Program-made: the position numbers and the translations under genes
Shown: one piece after another, positions 1 through 7,955 of the stretch
How positions within the stretch are numbered: the first letter of the stretch is position 1
Layout of the letters: the number at the start of each line of letters is the position of its first letter
Assembly: GCF_000599885.1 (NCBI RefSeq)
Contig: NZ_JFGT01000005.1
Span: 1 to 64,000, forward strand
Source: Pantoea sp. IMH
GTDB lineage: Bacteria; Pseudomonadota; Gammaproteobacteria; Enterobacterales; Enterobacteriaceae
DNA length: 64,000 nt
Direction: 5' to 3'
Notes under the pieces: model-generated
Database searches by the model: none
Told to the model about the DNA's origin: nothing
What the model saw: only the letters and a program-made list of their open reading frames with translations

Positions 1-63
1 GGTGTAAATCCCCCCGCCGTTGCCGCCGCGTAACGGTATTCAGAACGTCAAATATGCTGTGCT

Positions 64-85
64 GGCTGGCGGGTTTCCGCCAGCC
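64..85. repeat. Intercistronic hairpin upstream of malM
   Basis: A perfect 9-bp stem (GGCTGGCGG / CCGCCAGCC) with a 4-nt loop sits in the leader of malM, where a lamB gene would be expected to end just outside the window. It has no U-run, so it is probably an mRNA-stabilising or REP-like structure rather than a terminator. In E. coli a REP element lies at the same lamB-malM position; that parallel is from memory. The rest of positions 1-111 shows no gene. Confidence 0.55.
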
Positions 86-111
86 TTCAGGGACTTGAGA
101 AGGAAACCATC

Positions 112-1017
112 ATGAAAAAGACGCTGCTGTCGCTCTGTCTGTCGTTAAGCCTGCTGACCGCGCTACCCGACGCCGCCTTTGCGGCTCAGCAGGATGCCGC
201 AAAGGCGCCGGCGATTTCCAGCCAGACGCTGCGCCAGCTTTCGTGGACGCCGCTGGTGCCGCCGGTGACGCAGGACGTGAAGCTCAGCGCCACGGGCAGC
301 CAGATTAACCAGGGTGAGATTCAGGGGCCGGTCGCACCATTTTCGCTGCCAGCCGATCGCGGATCGCTGGAAGTTGTGCTGACCAGCGTGGTCTCAGGCA
401 AAACAGTTTATGCGCCGAACGTGCTGGTGCTCGACGAGCAGATGCGCCCGGCCGCGTTTTATCCTGCCAGCTATTTCCCCTACGAGCAGCCCGGCATTGT
501 CTCCAGCGATCGTCTGGAAGGCACACTGAAACTGACCCCGGCGCTCGGACAGAAACAAATTTATCTGCTGGTTTATACCACACGCCAGGATCTGGCGAAG
601 ACCACGCAAATGGTCAACCCAGCGAAAGCCTATGCCTCGGGCGTGGGTAACGCCGTGCCGGATATTCCCGATCCTGTCGCACGCCACACCCCAACGGGCA
701 CGCTGAGCCTGAAGGTCACTGCCGAGCAGAAGTCCGGCAACGTGATGATCGGTCAGTTCCTGCCCTCATCCGGTGCGCCAGCTGCCACGCCGGTGGTGGT
801 GGGCAACACCCAGCCAGCGGCCGCGCCAGCCAGCCCGGCCAGCCCGGCCAGGCCGTCAGAACCGTTGCTGGATGATTCAGACGCTTACTTTAACGAGTCG
901 ATCAAGAAGGCCGTGAAGGCGGGCAACGTCGATAAAGCGCTGAAATTACTGGATGAGGCTGAACGGCTGGGGTCGAAAACCGCCCGTCAGACCTTTATCG
1001 ACAGCGTGAAGCGTTAA
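112..1017 (+). CDS. malM: Maltose operon periplasmic protein MalM
   Basis: 301 residues, close to the usual size of MalM. An N-terminal Sec signal peptide (about residues 1-25, ending AFAA) is followed by a beta-rich domain with PLVPPVTQDVKL and YLLVYTTRQDL, features characteristic of MalM. A Pro/Ala-rich linker (about 225-250) precedes a C-terminal helical segment (DSDAYFNESIKKAVKAGN). MalM is a periplasmic protein of the malK-lamB-malM operon; its exact function is not settled. A good ribosome site (GAGAAGGA) lies about 8 nt before the ATG. The gene is probably the last of a maltose/maltodextrin operon cut by the window edge, since the next gene is on the opposite strand. Confidence 0.93.
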   Translation: MKKTLLSLCLSLSLLTALPDAAFAAQQDAAKAPAISSQTLRQLSWTPLVPPVTQDVKLSATGSQINQGEIQGPVAPFSLPADRGSLEVVLTSVVSGKTVYAPNVLVLDEQMRPAAFYPASYFPYEQPGIVSSDRLEGTLKLTPALGQKQIYLLVYTTRQDLAKTTQMVNPAKAYASGVGNAVPDIPDPVARHTPTGTLSLKVTAEQKSGNVMIGQFLPSSGAPAATPVVVGNTQPAAAPASPASPARPSEPLLDDSDAYFNESIKKAVKAGNVDKALKLLDEAERLGSKTARQTFIDSVKR

Positions 1018-1037
1018 TTGTATCGCGGCGGGCGGTG

Positions 1038-1961
1038 TCAGAGCGCTGCCCAACGCTGCTGTGCACGGCGCAGCTGGCGGGAGGAGGAGAATCCCGCCGA
1101 CAGCGCCGCTTTTTCCGCACCTTCCCCCTGCTGCAGGCGTTGTCGCGCAACGGCAATCCGCAACTGTTCATGATACGCCTTGACGGTGATGCCCAGATGC
1201 TGGCGAAACAGCCTGGTGAGATGCCTGGCGCTGACGTGTACGCGTCTTGCAACCTCTTCCAGCGGCCACTCCTGCTCCGGATGCTGGATTAACAGATCCT
1301 GCGTACGGTGTATCGCCGGATGCAGATGGTTACGGTAGCGTAGCCAGGGAGAAAGCTGCGGATCGTCACCTGAACGGCGAAACCAGACCACCATTTCCCG
1401 CGCCACATCCAGTGCCACCGTCGCGCCGCAGAGGCGGTGAATAAGGTGCAGTGAAAGATCGATACCGGCGGTGATCCCGGCGCTGGTCCAGATACCGCGA
1501 TCTTCGATAAAAATCCGGTTTTCCCTGACGACAGCCGTCGGATCCGCCGCTCTCAGTCGTGTAATCACCTCATGATGCGTGGTGCACTCCCTGCCCGACA
1601 GCAGGCCGCTTTGCGCCGCAAGCAGCGAGCCAGAACAGATACAGACCAGCGTGATTTCGCCTGCGCAAATAGCAGGTGCCATCCGCCTGAGCCAGCGCCG
1701 TGCGAGGTCCGCCTGCGGCGTGGCAAACGCCACGCGGGAGTCAGCCGCGCCCGGCACAATCAGCAGGCTACCGGCGGGCAAACTTTCCGGCAGCGGCGCT
1801 ATCCGCGACACCTGCATTTCCGTTGAGGTAACGACACTCTCTTCAGGTCCGGTGTAGTGCAAGCTGAACGCGTCGCCAGCCAGCTTCAGCGTTTCCGCCG
1901 GACCAGTGATATCCAGCAGCATCACGCCAGGTAATGTTAAAAACCACACCGGGACAGTCAT
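1038..1961 (-). CDS. GlxA-type AraC family regulator (DJ-1/PfpI domain + HTH)
   Basis: 307 residues from the chosen start. The N-terminal two thirds form a class I glutamine amidotransferase-like (DJ-1/PfpI) domain with the nucleophile-elbow region CICSGSLLAAQSGLL. The C-terminal third is an AraC/XylS double HTH (WPLEEVARRVHVSARHLTRLFRQHLG and ALSAGFSSSRQLRRA). This is the GlxA/FtrA layout, in which the first domain senses a ligand. The ATG at 1961 lies 1 nt after the stop of the isochorismatase gene, and its GGAGG lies inside that gene, so the two are translationally coupled. It probably controls the hydrolase gene; the ligand cannot be read from the sequence. The frame is open further upstream to 1991, but that part overlaps the neighbour. 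Confidence 0.85.
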   Translation of the reverse strand: MTVPVWFLTLPGVMLLDITGPAETLKLAGDAFSLHYTGPEESVVTSTEMQVSRIAPLPESLPAGSLLIVPGAADSRVAFATPQADLARRWLRRMAPAICAGEITLVCICSGSLLAAQSGLLSGRECTTHHEVITRLRAADPTAVVRENRIFIEDRGIWTSAGITAGIDLSLHLIHRLCGATVALDVAREMVVWFRRSGDDPQLSPWLRYRNHLHPAIHRTQDLLIQHPEQEWPLEEVARRVHVSARHLTRLFRQHLGITVKAYHEQLRIAVARQRLQQGEGAEKAALSAGFSSSRQLRRAQQRWAAL

Positions 1962-1962
1962 A

Positions 1963-2505
1963 TTAATCAAGTTCCTCCAGGCACGCCTCAAGTGTACGGA
2001 TAGCGGCGAAGCGGTTAATGAGCACGCTCTCTGTGCGGTGGCGCAAATCGGCGATGCTCAGCGTAATACCGGCATGGGTAATCGGGAACGTCAGCGTCGC
2101 TTCGGTAACAAACGTCACCGCGTAGCCGAGATCGGAGGCGACCCGCGCCGTGGTTTCGCAGCACTGTTCGGTACGCAGGCCGCTGATAATCAGGTGCGTT
2201 GTTTTCTGCTCACGCAGCCAGGCATCCAGCCCCGAGTCAGTCAGCGCATTGTGCACGCGCTTATGCACGGTTTTCACCGCCTGATGGTGCAGGAAAGGCA
2301 GCCGTTCAACCAGTCCTGACGCCAGCGAGAACGGGCCATCCTCTTCCAGATGAAAAACGTCCACCACGGGGATATCGCGCTGGCGGCAGCCGTCAATCAA
2401 CGCGGTAAGGCATTGTTCGAACGCCGGCGTCTCCGCCGTCTCCTGATAGCCACGATGATAGAAGGACTGCTGAGCGTCAACGACTAAAAGAACGGTGTGG
2501 GTCAT
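1963..2505 (-). CDS. Isochorismatase-like cysteine hydrolase
   Basis: 180 residues. The fold is recognised from the start MTHTVLLVVDAQQSF (catalytic Asp of the DAQ motif), the Lys-containing segment VKTVHKRVHNALTDSGLDAWL, and the nucleophile Cys in LIISGLRTEQCCETTARVASDLG. These make up the D-K-C triad of the isochorismatase/nicotinamidase superfamily. The substrate is unknown; members cleave amides, nicotinamide or isochorismate. The ATG at 2505 has a good CAGGAG ribosome site. The frame is open for 58 more codons upstream, but that part is Cys/Pro-rich and does not look like a family N-terminus. It is the first gene of a two-gene unit with the GlxA-type regulator. Confidence 0.85.
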   Translation of the reverse strand: MTHTVLLVVDAQQSFYHRGYQETAETPAFEQCLTALIDGCRQRDIPVVDVFHLEEDGPFSLASGLVERLPFLHHQAVKTVHKRVHNALTDSGLDAWLREQKTTHLIISGLRTEQCCETTARVASDLGYAVTFVTEATLTFPITHAGITLSIADLRHRTESVLINRFAAIRTLEACLEELD

Positions 2506-2905
2506 TTCCGGACTCCTGCTGATAAGGTGAGAAGCCATACTGACGCGGATCGGTGGGCATAAGAAGGCCAGAAACGGACAAGCTGCTGTTGCAGGCAGAC
2601 AGATCGGGAGGCCGCGGCTGCAAAGCACCCAGCAATACCTTTCCGCTGGCAGCACGGCACTATTTTCTGTACGGGTCATCAGTAAATATCAGGCAACAAA
2701 ACCCGGTGGGCTGGGCGTTCCACCGTAGGTGAAGGGCTGGCGGGCCTCACCGGGCCGGTTATTCTCGCCGGCGGTACGGGCTGCCGACGGGATAAGCAAA
2801 TTGCCTTGCCGCAGGAGAAGAGATAGTGTTTCCCTATGGGGAGTCGCCATGACAGGGATTTTCCGCTCCCGTTTCATGAAGTTACTTTTTCTCACCGGAG
2901 AAACT

Positions 2906-3415
2906 ATGAGCAAGACTACTATCGTACTATTTTCAGCCGCGCTGCTTGGCACGATGCCGATGATCTCACCCGTCTGGGCGGAAGAGGGGCAGTCCGCCGC
3001 TGCTCAAAGCGAACAGGCAGCCAATCCTGCCGCGTCTGAACCTCAGATGGAAACGCCTGCCTCCCCTGAGCAGACACCCGAGGCAGCCGCACAGACCGCT
3101 CCTGATGCCGCAGAGGCGCCACAGTCCCAGCCGCCATCAGCGATGAATCCGGACGGTGAAACGACACCGGCGCAGGTAAAAGGAAAGTACGATAAAACCT
3201 CTTTCTTCGCCGACTTTAAACAGTTCCATATCGGGGACATTGCACCCGAAAGCTATCGTGCCCCGCATTATAAAATCGGCGAATGGAAGAAAAGGCATCT
3301 GACGCCGCCCGAAGAGGGCAGCCACTGGACCTACATGGGCGGAGATTACGTGCTGATAACGGATAACGAAGGCAAAATTCTGAAGGTGTTATCCGGCGAT
3401 ATCATCTATCAGTAA
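2906..3415 (+). CDS. RcnB-family periplasmic protein
   Basis: 169 residues. A signal peptide (MSKTTIVLFSAALLGTMPMIS...WAEE) is followed by an Ala/Pro/Gln/Glu-rich linker (about 28-90) and a C-terminal RcnB-like domain of about 60 residues. The domain shows the usual spacing: Y.APHYKIGEWKKRHLTPPEEGSHW..MGGDYVLI....G.ILKVLSGDIIYQ. RcnB is a periplasmic factor in Ni/Co homeostasis, but many members of the family have no known role, so metal binding is not claimed. The ATG at 2906 has an appropriate CCGGAG site. An in-frame ATG at 2729 would add 59 residues that do not look coding. Downstream lies the repeat array. Confidence 0.75.
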   Translation: MSKTTIVLFSAALLGTMPMISPVWAEEGQSAAAQSEQAANPAASEPQMETPASPEQTPEAAAQTAPDAAEAPQSQPPSAMNPDGETTPAQVKGKYDKTSFFADFKQFHIGDIAPESYRAPHYKIGEWKKRHLTPPEEGSHWTYMGGDYVLITDNEGKILKVLSGDIIYQ

Positions 3416-3421
3416 TTTACC

Positions 3422-4171
3422 CGTCATCCTTCAGGCTGCAGGTGCGTTGGCTGCGCTCACTCACCCGAATCACTTACCAAAGTAAGCTCATCGGGATTCC
3501 CTCGTTTGCCGCCTTCCTGCGGCCTGAATGATTTAGGGTAAACGTTCGTCATCCTTCAGGCTGCAGGTGCGTTGGCTGCGCTCACTCACCCGAATCACTT
3601 ACCAAAGTAAGCTCATCGGGATTCCCTCGTTTGCCGCCTTCCTGCGGCCTGAATGATTTAGGGTAAACGTTCGTCATCCTTCAGGCTGCAGGTGCGTTGG
3701 TTGCGCTCACTCACCCGAATCACTTACCAAAGTAAGCTCATCGGGATTCCCTCGTTTGCCGCCTTCCTGCAACCTGAATGATTTAGGGTAAACGTTCGTC
3801 ATCCTTCAGGCTGCAGGTGCGTTAGCTGCGCTCACTCACCCGAATCACTTACCAAAGTAAGCTCATCGGGATTCCCTCGTTTGCCGCCTTCCTGCAACCT
3901 GAATGATTTAGGGTAAACGTTCGTCATCCTTCAGGCTGCAGGTGCGTTGGCTGCGCTCACTCACCCGAATCACTTACCAAAGTAAGCTCATCGGGGTTCC
4001 CTAGTTTGCCGCCTTCCTGCAACCTGAATGATTTAGGGTAAACGTTCGTCATCCTTCAGGCTGCAGGTGCGTTGGCTGCGCTCACTCACCCGAATCACTT
4101 ACCAAAGTAAGCTCATCGGGATTCCCTCGTTTGCCGCCTTCCTGCAACCTGAATGATTCAGGATAAATGTG
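3422..4171. repeat. Tandem array of six ERIC-type repeats (125-bp period)
   Basis: Six copies start at 3422, 3547, 3672, 3797, 3922 and 4047, exactly 125 bp apart. Each is one long imperfect palindrome: an arm with CTTCAGGCTGCAGGTGCGTT, a centre TCACTTACCAAAGTAAGCTC, and an arm with GCCGCCTTCCTGC...CCTGAA. The wording and the ~126-bp length match ERIC (enterobacterial repetitive intergenic consensus, IRU) elements. Copies 1 and 2 end GCGGCCTGAATG and copies 3-6 end GCAACCTGAATG. Scattered single changes occur (copy 3 GGTTGC, copy 4 TTAGCTG, copy 5 GGGGTTCCCTAG), and copy 6 leaves the pattern after GATTCAGG. The array fills the space between two convergent genes, and no coding frame is plausible in it. 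Confidence 0.9.
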
Positions 4172-4208
4172 CGCCCGACTTCAGGTTTTTACCTGTCAGC
4201 CTCGCGAA

Positions 4209-4535
4209 TTAGTCTGCCAGGAAATCTTCACGCTGAGGAGTAAAGGTATCGAGCAGCGTCCCTGGCTCCAGACAGACGCAGCCGTGTACCACGTCCGGTT
4301 TTTTATACAGCGTATCGCCCGCCTTCACCTCGTGCGTTTCATCTCCAATGGTGAAGCGAAAACGCCCGGAAAGGACATAGGTCAGTTGCTCATGCGGATG
4401 GCTGTGCAGCGGCCCGACGGCATCCTGCCCGAACGTGACCTCGACCGCCATCATTTTGCCGCCGTGCGCCAGGATGCGCCGCGTAACGCCCGCGCCCAGA
4501 TCCTGTAAAACGGTCTCTTCTTTAAAACAGAACAT
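4209..4535 (-). CDS. kdgF: Unsaturated uronate-opening cupin KdgF
   Basis: 108 residues forming a single cupin barrel. Motif 1 is GPLHSHPHEQLTYVLSGRFRF (three His and a Glu as metal ligands), and motif 2 includes KPDVVHGCVCLEPGTLLDTFTPQREDFL. The TPQREDF ending is typical of KdgF. KdgF speeds the conversion of 4,5-unsaturated galacturonate (released by Ogl) to the linear ketouronate. It starts 9 nt after the ogl stop codon, so the two are one operon under the KdgR-type box at about 5780. Cytoplasmic. Confidence 0.88.
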   Translation of the reverse strand: MFCFKEETVLQDLGAGVTRRILAHGGKMMAVEVTFGQDAVGPLHSHPHEQLTYVLSGRFRFTIGDETHEVKAGDTLYKKPDVVHGCVCLEPGTLLDTFTPQREDFLAD

Positions 4536-4544
4536 AGTCTTACC

Positions 4545-5729
4545 TCAACAATAATTGCCTGAACGATCGAAGAGATCTTCAGGAAGTCTGGCCAGATAGA
4601 GTGCGGGTTTGCCTTCGACGTCAGAGGTAAACAGCACCTGTTTGTCATCGGGCGTAAAAGAAGGGTGAGGATGGGTTACCTGACGATCGCCATCCAGTAC
4701 CCGCCATGAGCTATGGTGAGCGGCCAGGCGCGCCGTCCGTTTCCGTTGGCTGTCAAAGACGTATAGCCAGGGATCGTTATCAATGGCGTAGCTTGCCGCA
4801 TCCTGCACGTCGACCGGTGAGCCGGAGCCATCACCCACCAGCAGTGAGCCGTCGTGATTGCTCATCAGATGGGAGCAGGCAGGCATCGCCATCACCACCT
4901 CATTCCTGCCGCTGTCTGGATCGAAACGGCAGATATGGCGGGCCTGCTGGCCTTTGAGGTAGGAGACATACATCAGCGCCGAGCCGTCCGGCACCCAGAA
5001 CTCGTGGGTGCAGCTTTCCCCTGGCGCATGCGCTTTCACTTTGCGTACGTGGCTGCCATCTTCGTCGACCAGCCACATACGGGCATCGACCAGGTCGTGC
5101 GGCCCTTCATGACAGAAAGCCACGCAGGCATCCTGAAAAGGGCGGTAGATTGGGTGGCCAAGCCAGAGGTTATCCTGATGGATGGTTCGCGCCTCGCCGC
5201 TGGTCAGATCGACCCGTAGCAGACGGCAGCGCGGTTTTTGGGTAAAAAAGGTGTGGAAGACCTTCCAGTCCGTCAGCGGCGTCCAGTCTTCCCGCGCAAT
5301 TTCAATACCGACCAGGCTGGTGCATTCGCTGTTCGCCACCCAGGTGCCATAGCCTACCCACTCTTCAGGCACGCGATAAACCACAGTTTCTCTGAGCGTC
5401 TCCAGATCGACCTTGCGCAGTTCCCGCTCGTTTTTAACGTAATAAAGATGGCGGTCATCCGGTGACAGGAAGCCGCCGAAGGTATTGTCACCTTTCCCTT
5501 CGGTTAGCTGGACGGCCTGCTGCTGCCGGAGATCCAGCAAATAGTAGTTTCGCGCGCCGTCAAACTCACCGGCAAACAGCAGGTGCTGTCCGTCCCGGCT
5601 GAAACACTTCTGGTAAAAGTAGTTACGATGACAGAGTACGTCAGGCGGCGTCAGGCGAACCAGTTCGGCGCCGGTTTGTGCATCCCGGGACGTTTGAAAA
5701 TGAAGCGTAATGCGTGAACCCTTAGCCAC
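4545..5729 (-). CDS. ogl: Oligogalacturonate lyase (PL22)
   Basis: 394 residues from a GTG start at 5729, which has a strong GGGAGG site 5 nt upstream and gives the family start VAKGSRITLHFQTSRDAQTGAE. An ATG 18 codons upstream (5783) lies on the KdgR-type box and lacks a ribosome site. The protein is a seven-bladed propeller with repeated blades (SPDDRHLYYVKNER, FTPDDKQVLFTSDVEG) and conserved His-rich loops (FCHEGPHDLVDARMW, CTHEFW, CSHLMSNHDGSL, QVTHPHPSF). Ogl cleaves unsaturated digalacturonate and short oligomers by beta-elimination in the cytoplasm. It is first in the operon with kdgF and divergent from the transporter gene. Confidence 0.9.
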   Translation of the reverse strand: MAKGSRITLHFQTSRDAQTGAELVRLTPPDVLCHRNYFYQKCFSRDGQHLLFAGEFDGARNYYLLDLRQQQAVQLTEGKGDNTFGGFLSPDDRHLYYVKNERELRKVDLETLRETVVYRVPEEWVGYGTWVANSECTSLVGIEIAREDWTPLTDWKVFHTFFTQKPRCRLLRVDLTSGEARTIHQDNLWLGHPIYRPFQDACVAFCHEGPHDLVDARMWLVDEDGSHVRKVKAHAPGESCTHEFWVPDGSALMYVSYLKGQQARHICRFDPDSGRNEVVMAMPACSHLMSNHDGSLLVGDGSGSPVDVQDAASYAIDNDPWLYVFDSQRKRTARLAAHHSSWRVLDGDRQVTHPHPSFTPDDKQVLFTSDVEGKPALYLARLPEDLFDRSGNYC

Positions 5730-5778
5730 GTTGACCTCCCTCGTGAGTAAGCAGACGGGAAAATAGGCCTGTTTTAAA

Positions 5779-5799
5779 ATCAAAACAATGTTTCAAAAA
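5779..5799 (-). promoter_or_regulatory. KdgR-type operator, ogl-kdgF promoter
   Basis: CAAAACAATGTTTCA is the KdgR core AAAC-NNN-GTTT in an AT-rich setting, about 50 bp before the ogl GTG. Read on the minus strand it is TGAAACATTGTTTTG. KdgR is the IclR-family repressor of pectin catabolism; no kdgR gene lies in this window. Confidence 0.7.
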
Positions 5800-6002
5800 G
5801 ACAAGTTGATAATACTGTGATTGGTTCATCCGCAAACGGTCACGCTTAATTTATGGGAGGCTTCTCACATAAATGCAGTTGGACGGTCGTCTTCTTTATC
5901 AAACAGATACGCACGCTTTTTGGCTAAGCGATTGATTGTTATTTTTATTAATGCCTTTTCTCAGGGGTTCATTATTTTTAGTTTCGCCATGTCATTATTT
6001 CT

Positions 6003-6046
6003 GCGTGATTTTAGTCACATTATTCACCCGCCTGTAAACGTATAAA
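6003..6046 (+). promoter_or_regulatory. CRP site and -10 of the transporter promoter
   Basis: GTGA-TTTTAG-TCAC (6005-6018) is a symmetrical CRP core with the correct 6-nt spacer. A -10 candidate TATAAA lies at 6041-6046. A start near 6053 would put the CRP centre (6011.5) at about -41.5, a class II arrangement. The KdgR-type box follows just downstream of that start. The intergenic region 5730-6102 is divergent and regulatory. A 74-codon frame inside it (5821-6045) covers these sites and is not considered a gene. Confidence 0.6.
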
Positions 6047-6061
6047 ACGCTCTCTAAATTA

Positions 6062-6083
6062 TTTTTGAAACATCGTTTTAATT
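6062..6083 (+). promoter_or_regulatory. KdgR-type operator, togT-like promoter
   Basis: TTTTTGAAACATCGTTTTAA carries the KdgR core GAAAC-ATC-GTTTT. It lies about 10-30 nt downstream of the predicted transcription start, where a bound repressor would block elongation or initiation. Confidence 0.7.
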
Positions 6084-6102
6084 ATATATGGAGCTTTTTG
6101 CT

Positions 6103-7671
6103 ATGATGACCAATGAAAGTCTCAACAATAAGGCTCGTCAGGTGAAGCTGGGCCATCAGCTTGCCTATGGCGGTGGCAATTTGCTGGGCAGCGGCGCGCT
6201 GGCAATTGCGGGAGCCTGGCTCCTCTATTTTTATACGACGTTTTGCGGGCTGACGCTGCTCGAAGCCTCATTCATTTTTTCTGCCGCCAGTATTATTGAT
6301 GCGATCAGTAATCCGGTTATGGGCTATCTGACGGATAAATTTGGCAATACCTGGCTCGGTAAGCGGTTTGGCCGGCGTCGCTTTTTCCTGCTGATTGGCG
6401 CGCCGCTGATGATGGTTTACCCCTTATTATGGGTGGAAGGCTTCGGCTTCTGGTATTACCTGGCGACCTATGTCCTTTTTGAATTAATTTATACCTCGGT
6501 GATGGTGCCTTATGAGACGCTGGCAACGGAAATGACCGATGATTTCGCCACGCGTTCGAAGCTGACCGGCTTTAAAGCGATATTTGGCAAGCTGGCTAAT
6601 TTCCTCGCGGCGTTTATCCCGGGCCAGTATATTCTTTTTTACGGCAAAGATTCCGCTCAGCCTTTTTTACTGACCGGCCTGACCTATGGCGCCATTCTGT
6701 TTATTGCGATTGGCCTGCTTTATCTCTTTACGTGGGAGCGGAAAAACGAAGAAGTTGTCCGCCAGAAGCAGTCGCTGTGGAAAACGCTGATCTGCCTGGC
6801 GCGGGATATGCAATCCACCTTTTATCTGCGCGTCTTCCGTAAACATTTAGGTATGTATCTGTTTGGCTTTGGGGCCGAATGGTTGTTCGCCTCCGTATTT
6901 ACCTGGTACGTTATTTTCGTGCTGCAATATGATCCTTCCATCCTTGCTGGACTGAACAGCCTCAACGCCATCCTGCAACTTTTCTCTACCGCGATTTTTA
7001 TCGGCATCTGCGTGAAAAAGGGCTTCAGCAAACCTTATATCTGGGCGTTAAGCATCGTTATTTTTGCCGTCGGCTGTTATTCACTGCTGCATTTTTTCCA
7101 GCTGCCTGTCTATTTATCTTCCGTTGCGATCGTCGCCATTACCGTGGTGTTTGGCCTGGGTACCGGCGGCGTCTATTACATCCCCTGGACGGTTTACACC
7201 TTCCTTGCCGATGTGGATGAAGTCTTTACCGGACGCCGGCGTGAGGGCATTTATGCTGGCGCCATGACCTTCTCCGGCAAGATTGTACGTTCCATCATTG
7301 TCTTTGTGATGGGTGCCATCCTCAGCTATTACGGCTTCCAGTCAAACACGCACACCCAGCCGGAAAGCGCGATAACGGCGATCTCCTGGGTCTTCTTTGG
7401 CGGCGTTACCCTGCTGGCCCTGATGGCAATTGTCTTCAGCCAGCAGATGAAACTCAACCGCAAAACCCACCGGATCGTGCTGGAAGAGGTGGCGCGCATC
7501 AAGGCGGGCGGTAAACAGAGCGATATTCCGCCAGCGTCACGGGCAGTGATTGAAAACCTGGTGGGTTATGCCTACGAAGAGTGCTGGGGTAACAGCGCGA
7601 TTTGCAAAAAGATGAAGCTGGCGCCGGAGCGCGTTGATGACGCCGATCGCATCCAGCCTGTCCGATCGTAA
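6103..7671 (+). CDS. togT: GPH/MFS oligogalacturonide transporter (TogT-like)
   Basis: 522 residues with about 12 membrane segments. The glycoside-pentoside-hexuronide:cation symporter family is shown by YGGGNLLGSGALAIAGAW at the start, DAISNPVMGYLTDKF....GKRFGRRRFFLL after helix 2, and VPYETLATEMTDDFATRSKLT. Between KdgR-type boxes and beside ogl it most likely imports oligogalacturonides, as TogT does in Dickeya. The substrate is inferred from context. The ATG at 6103 has GGAG at 6090-6093. The ATG at 6088 overlaps that ribosome site and is rejected. The C-terminal about 75 residues are a soluble tail longer than in many GPH carriers. Confidence 0.8.
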   Translation: MMTNESLNNKARQVKLGHQLAYGGGNLLGSGALAIAGAWLLYFYTTFCGLTLLEASFIFSAASIIDAISNPVMGYLTDKFGNTWLGKRFGRRRFFLLIGAPLMMVYPLLWVEGFGFWYYLATYVLFELIYTSVMVPYETLATEMTDDFATRSKLTGFKAIFGKLANFLAAFIPGQYILFYGKDSAQPFLLTGLTYGAILFIAIGLLYLFTWERKNEEVVRQKQSLWKTLICLARDMQSTFYLRVFRKHLGMYLFGFGAEWLFASVFTWYVIFVLQYDPSILAGLNSLNAILQLFSTAIFIGICVKKGFSKPYIWALSIVIFAVGCYSLLHFFQLPVYLSSVAIVAITVVFGLGTGGVYYIPWTVYTFLADVDEVFTGRRREGIYAGAMTFSGKIVRSIIVFVMGAILSYYGFQSNTHTQPESAITAISWVFFGGVTLLALMAIVFSQQMKLNRKTHRIVLEEVARIKAGGKQSDIPPASRAVIENLVGYAYEECWGNSAICKKMKLAPERVDDADRIQPVRS

Positions 7672-7787
7672 GCTACCGGGCGGGATCTTTCGATGACGCG
7701 GGCAATGACCCGCTCATGCGGCCATGCCCCGCGCGATGGCGATACGTAACTCGCGGAGCCAGGGAAAGGTGTGATACTGCATTTTAT

Positions 7788-7811
7788 AAAAAAAGAAACA
7801 TCGTTTTATAT
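7788..7811 (+). promoter_or_regulatory. KdgR-type operator, kduD promoter
   Basis: AAAAAGAAACATCGTTTTAT contains GAAAC-ATC-GTTTT, nearly identical to the box of the transporter gene. It lies about 150 nt before kduD, in a gap (7672-7955) that otherwise shows a TGTGA half-site at 7770-7774 and no gene. Confidence 0.7.
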
Positions 7812-7955
7812 TTGTTTGAAACTGGGCTGTTGCCGCGCTAAACTGAGCATCCTTTGTCGGGCAACCCGTTGTCCGGATGTCACCCTAAGGATGCCGGTCG
7901 CGTCTCAAGCCTATTGCCGCACCGTTAATCCCCTAAACCTATTAAGGAAGAGATC

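Noticed and set aside
2836-2905. Possible metal riboswitch (GGGGAGTCGCC resembles part of a manganese riboswitch) before the RcnB-like gene
   Set aside because: Only a short string is similar; the second conserved half was not found.
3422-4171. CRISPR array
   Set aside because: Repeats are 125 bp, directly adjacent, without unique spacers, and each unit is a long palindrome of ERIC type.
5821-6045. 74-codon frame between ogl and the transporter gene
   Set aside because: It covers the CRP site and the -10 element, has no ribosome site and no family resemblance.
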